Assembly (NCBI GenBank): GCA_044360075.1
Contig: JBIKLA010000002.1
Location: 62,001-126,000 of the forward strand
Reading direction: 5' to 3'
Source of the DNA: OMII01 sp947467385
GTDB taxonomy: Bacteria > Bdellovibrionota_C > UBA2361 > OMII01
Length of the DNA: 64,000 nt
The translations under genes were made by a program, and so were the position numbers. Every line of letters begins with the position of its first letter. Within the stretch, counting starts at the first letter, position 1. Below the pieces are notes generated by a model. That model did not search any database, was not told where the DNA came from, and worked only from the letters and a program-made list of their open reading frames with translations. Of the stretch, positions 61,916-64,000 are shown one piece after another.

Positions 61916-62044
61916 GTTCACATGTACGGGGATGGGGATGGAAGATAGCCAAAGCGCAGCGCGGTGAATTTCCCCTGAACGTGAACGCACCCCTTCCGGT
62001 AGCCGTTCACGGGTACGTTCACGTTCAGGGGGAGGGGTATGGGA
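61916..62044 (+). repeat. Nested palindromic repeat, copy 2
   Basis: Here the outer arms are longer: CCCCTGAACGTGAACG (61972-61987) and CGTTCACGTTCAGGGG (62016-62031) are perfect over 16 bp. The inner hairpin is weaker than in copy 1 by one mismatch. It sits between the fasciclin gene and the bactofilin-like gene. Confidence 0.85.
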
Positions 62045-62074
62045 ATGGGGATAGAAATAAAACGGGCAAAAGCC

Positions 62075-62581
62075 CTACGACCGGTTGCCCACCGACAGCT
62101 GAGCCCCACCGATCATTCCGCCCGGCACAACCGACAGACTTGGGGTCTCAACAGCACCCCGAAGGATGCCGCCAGCCTTCACCTCGACAGCTATACGGGC
62201 AAGGACAGGCCCCTCGACAAGCCCCTCAACGACCAGCTCGCCAACCAAAGCTGGGGAGCTAAGGGTTCCGCCCGGGCGGACGTAGACCTCCTGGGCGACC
62301 AGCTCGGGTCCAGCCAGCTCTCCATCAACGACGACGGGACGGGAGGTTGAAACTGAGCCGGTTATCTTATAACCCTTTGGAATATTGTAAGCCCCCGCGA
62401 TCTTTTCCGTCGGGGTTGTGCCGAGGATAGACGGACCGCTCACCGTGTCGGTATTGCGCGGGGTGGTGGAAGGCAGCGTAGCGGACGGCGGGGTAATCGC
62501 CTGGGCTGCCGCACCCTCTCCGAGAGAAAAAGAGCCTGGAGAGGTCGGTAGAGTTGCGCGTTTTTTCAGTGGCCAAACCAT
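62075..62581 (-). CDS. Bactofilin-like polymer-forming protein
   Basis: The C-terminal 100 residues have the short-period beta-helix pattern of bactofilins: ITGSVSTSRPVVVDGELAGP, EVYVRPGGTLSSPALVGELV, VEGLVEGPVLARIAVEVKAG, and ILRGAVETPSLSVVPGGMIG. Bactofilins form non-nucleotide filaments that organise the envelope. The N-terminus (MVWPLKKRATLPTSPGSFSL) is an uncharacterised linker. The start is uncertain: the frame continues to 62743, and ATG 62665 is another option. The gene is divergent from a penicillin-binding transpeptidase, a pairing that fits shape control. Confidence 0.75.
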   Translation of the reverse strand: MVWPLKKRATLPTSPGSFSLGEGAAAQAITPPSATLPSTTPRNTDTVSGPSILGTTPTEKIAGAYNIPKGYKITGSVSTSRPVVVDGELAGPELVAQEVYVRPGGTLSSPALVGELVVEGLVEGPVLARIAVEVKAGGILRGAVETPSLSVVPGGMIGGAQLSVGNRS

Positions 62582-62804
62582 ACCCGCAGGTGTACTGCAC
62601 CTCGCCACAGACAGCAAGAATTCGTTGGTCGAGTTCACCCGAATTTGCCCACACGCCGGACTCATCCTGCTCAAAAAAGAGTCGCCCCATCTGTCTCGAT
62701 CAGATTTATGGGGGTTGTTCAACAAAGCACTTTCAGTGCACATTTAACGATTACTGCTTCTGTTTCAGGGCTCCCCTAAGGACTTCGTTGGTTTTTGCTG
62801 GCTT

Positions 62805-62857
62805 AGGGTCTCCGTCAGACCCTCTTCCGGCATCAAACCGGTAGCATGCCGGTTTTT
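62805..62857 (+). promoter_or_regulatory. Two tandem hairpins in the leader of the PBP gene
   Basis: The first has perfect arms AGGGTCT (62805-62811) and AGACCCT (62817-62823). The second, AAACCGG (62835-62841) and CCGGTTT (62849-62855), is followed by a run of T and resembles a rho-independent terminator. They lie 80-130 bp before the GTG start, so transcript attenuation is possible; no upstream plus-strand gene needs a terminator here. Confidence 0.45.
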
Positions 62858-62935
62858 AGCTCCCGATTGTTGTGCGATCGGCTGCGGAATTCGATAAGGA
62901 GCAGTGCTTGAGAGTTTTGGGGCACAGGGTATTAA

Positions 62936-64000
62936 GTGCGTAAATTCGGGCACATACAACACAGCTATTTGACCCCCGGCACCTTTGGGGAGCTGCTGCG
63001 CCGAGTCGGCCTGGGTCTCGGAGCACTGCTGCTTGGACTACTCCCCGTGCCCACTTCAGCCTTTGCGGCCGACTCTCCGAAGGGCGGCTCTTATAACGTG
63101 ATCTCTGCCGATGACCCGATCGCCCGGACCAACTCAGAGATTATCGCGCTGGAATCCAGCGGCTCGATCGACGTAAAGAGCCGCGCAGTGGGCGTCGGTC
63201 GGGTGTATCCCCCACCGCAGCTTGATCGCATCTCGGTCACCTCGAACGGCACGGCCCTCAAGCTCTCGAAGCGCCCAAAGTTTGAGACCCGCCTCGGTGA
63301 CAAGTACGCGCACCTCACCAACAACGGCAACTACCTGTTCTACACCCTCGACCCAGAGCTGCAGGACTTCGTCACAAGCGTTGTAAACGATGCGCAGGCG
63401 AGCCACGTCGCCATCGTGGCGATGAATCCGCGCACGGGAGAGATCCTCGCCATCGCCGGAAAGTCCAAGACCGTCGCAGACGTCGAGTACCACGCCGGAT
63501 TCCCCGCCGCCTCGCTCTTTAAGGTCATCACCGCAGCGGCAGCGGTTGAGCAGGCAGGCGTTCGGCCCGACACCGTTATCAACTTCCGCGGAGGAACGTA
63601 CACCCTTAACGAGTGGAACTACATTCCAGATTCGCGCCGCGATCGCCAGTCGATGAGTGTTGCCGATGCGCTCGGCCGCTCGTGCAATCCGGTGTTCGGG
63701 CACCTCGGTTCGCGCTACCTTAACGGCTCGATCCTCACGCGCTACGCTCATCTCTTCGGCTTTAACCGCTCCCTTGATCTTGAGGCTCCCCTTCCGGCCA
63801 GCCGCGCGTCAATCCCAACAGACAATCTGTACGAGCTGAGCCGGACCGCTGCCGGGTTCGGTGAGATCCGCATCAGTCCGGTGCATGCAGCAACCATCAC
63901 GTCGGCCATCGCAAACGGGGGCCTAATGCCACGGCCCCAGCTCGTCGACCGGATTGTGTCGCCCGATGGTGAGACGATACACGACACCTCGCCGGACATG
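62936..64000 (+). CDS. Penicillin-binding transpeptidase (partial, runs off the window)
   Basis: The visible 355 codons begin at GTG 62936, right after an in-frame TAA and with an AGGG site about 7 bases upstream. A membrane anchor or signal (LGLGALLLGLLPVPTSAFA) precedes a transpeptidase domain with the SxxK motif SLFK at 193-196 (FPAASLFKVITAAAAVEQAG) and SCN at 249-251. The region before it (YLFYTLDPELQDFVTSVVND) recalls the class A/B PBP motif T-D--LQ. The KTG motif is expected beyond the window end. It is divergent from the bactofilin-like gene. Whether it is a class B PBP or a PbpC/Fts-like enzyme cannot be decided from this part. Confidence 0.9.
   Translation, partial: MRKFGHIQHSYLTPGTFGELLRRVGLGLGALLLGLLPVPTSAFAADSPKGGSYNVISADDPIARTNSEIIALESSGSIDVKSRAVGVGRVYPPPQLDRISVTSNGTALKLSKRPKFETRLGDKYAHLTNNGNYLFYTLDPELQDFVTSVVNDAQASHVAIVAMNPRTGEILAIAGKSKTVADVEYHAGFPAASLFKVITAAAAVEQAGVRPDTVINFRGGTYTLNEWNYIPDSRRDRQSMSVADALGRSCNPVFGHLGSRYLNGSILTRYAHLFGFNRSLDLEAPLPASRASIPTDNLYELSRTAAGFGEIRISPVHAATITSAIANGGLMPRPQLVDRIVSPDGETIHDTSPDM

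Noticed and set aside
62367..62690. Alternative minus-strand coding frame over the bactofilin N-terminus
   Set aside because: It overlaps the bactofilin-like frame, has no homologue I recognise, and the beta-helix pattern supports the other frame.

Overview
The window is G+C-rich DNA from a diderm, LPS-bearing, probably rod-shaped bacterium. The envelope evidence is KDO-8-phosphate synthase, LptC/LptA-type LPS transport proteins, a PBP2/RodA/MreBCD elongation set, a bactofilin and lipoproteins. No 16S rRNA, tRNA or complete marker set is present, so taxonomy stays open. Threonine/proline-linked FG-GAP proteins and a divergent IMP dehydrogenase would suit a poorly sampled delta-proteobacterium-like or environmental lineage, but that is inference.

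Layout. 0-6.1 kb: an RlmI-type rRNA methyltransferase (minus), an unknown protein, then a tight plus-strand run pyrG-kdsA-lptC-lptA. 6.1-11.9 kb: housekeeping and small conserved genes (fabH, Nudix, a short TPR-like protein, an SDR, DUF445, ssb, a YceD-family protein, an unknown exported protein). 12-14 kb: an HTTM-like membrane protein and a non-coding, repeat-bearing stretch. 14.0-19.7 kb: a complete minus-strand histidine-utilisation operon hutH-hutI-hutG-hutU, with hutU interrupted by a single in-frame TAG. 19.9-32.5 kb: a secreted metallopeptidase coupled to lon, an LpoA/LppC-like lipoprotein, dnaJ/dnaK/grpE, recO, FmdB and YggU family proteins, and a BON/DUF5335/CBS stress-type group. 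32.6-41.7 kb: one 3053-residue open reading frame with no recognised family. 42.1-46.8 kb: two secreted paralogues with different N-terminal modules (FG-GAP propeller versus a Cys-containing domain), a Thr-Pro linker and an almost identical C-terminal module, both ending in the same terminator. 46.8-50.0 kb: an operon of IMP dehydrogenase, an unknown protein, maf and yggS. 50.2-59.2 kb: the cell-elongation cluster mreB / mreC-mreD-mrdA-rodA, split by two opposite-strand membrane-protein genes. 59.3-64 kb: a small conserved protein, rplS, a repeat-rich low-gene-density stretch carrying a fasciclin gene between two copies of a nested palindromic repeat, a bactofilin-like gene, and the start of a penicillin-binding transpeptidase that runs off the window.

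Functional themes are envelope biogenesis and shape (LPS synthesis and transport, Mre/Rod/PBP, bactofilin, lipoprotein), proteostasis (Lon, DnaK system, metallopeptidase) and histidine catabolism to glutamate. The most unusual items are the 3053-aa protein with its G9 tract and 91-nt polypyrimidine tract, the module-swapped paralogue pair, the amber codon in an otherwise intact hutU, a Tritrichomonas-foetus-type IMP dehydrogenase, and two families of intergenic repeats. All functional names come from reading motifs; no database search was run.
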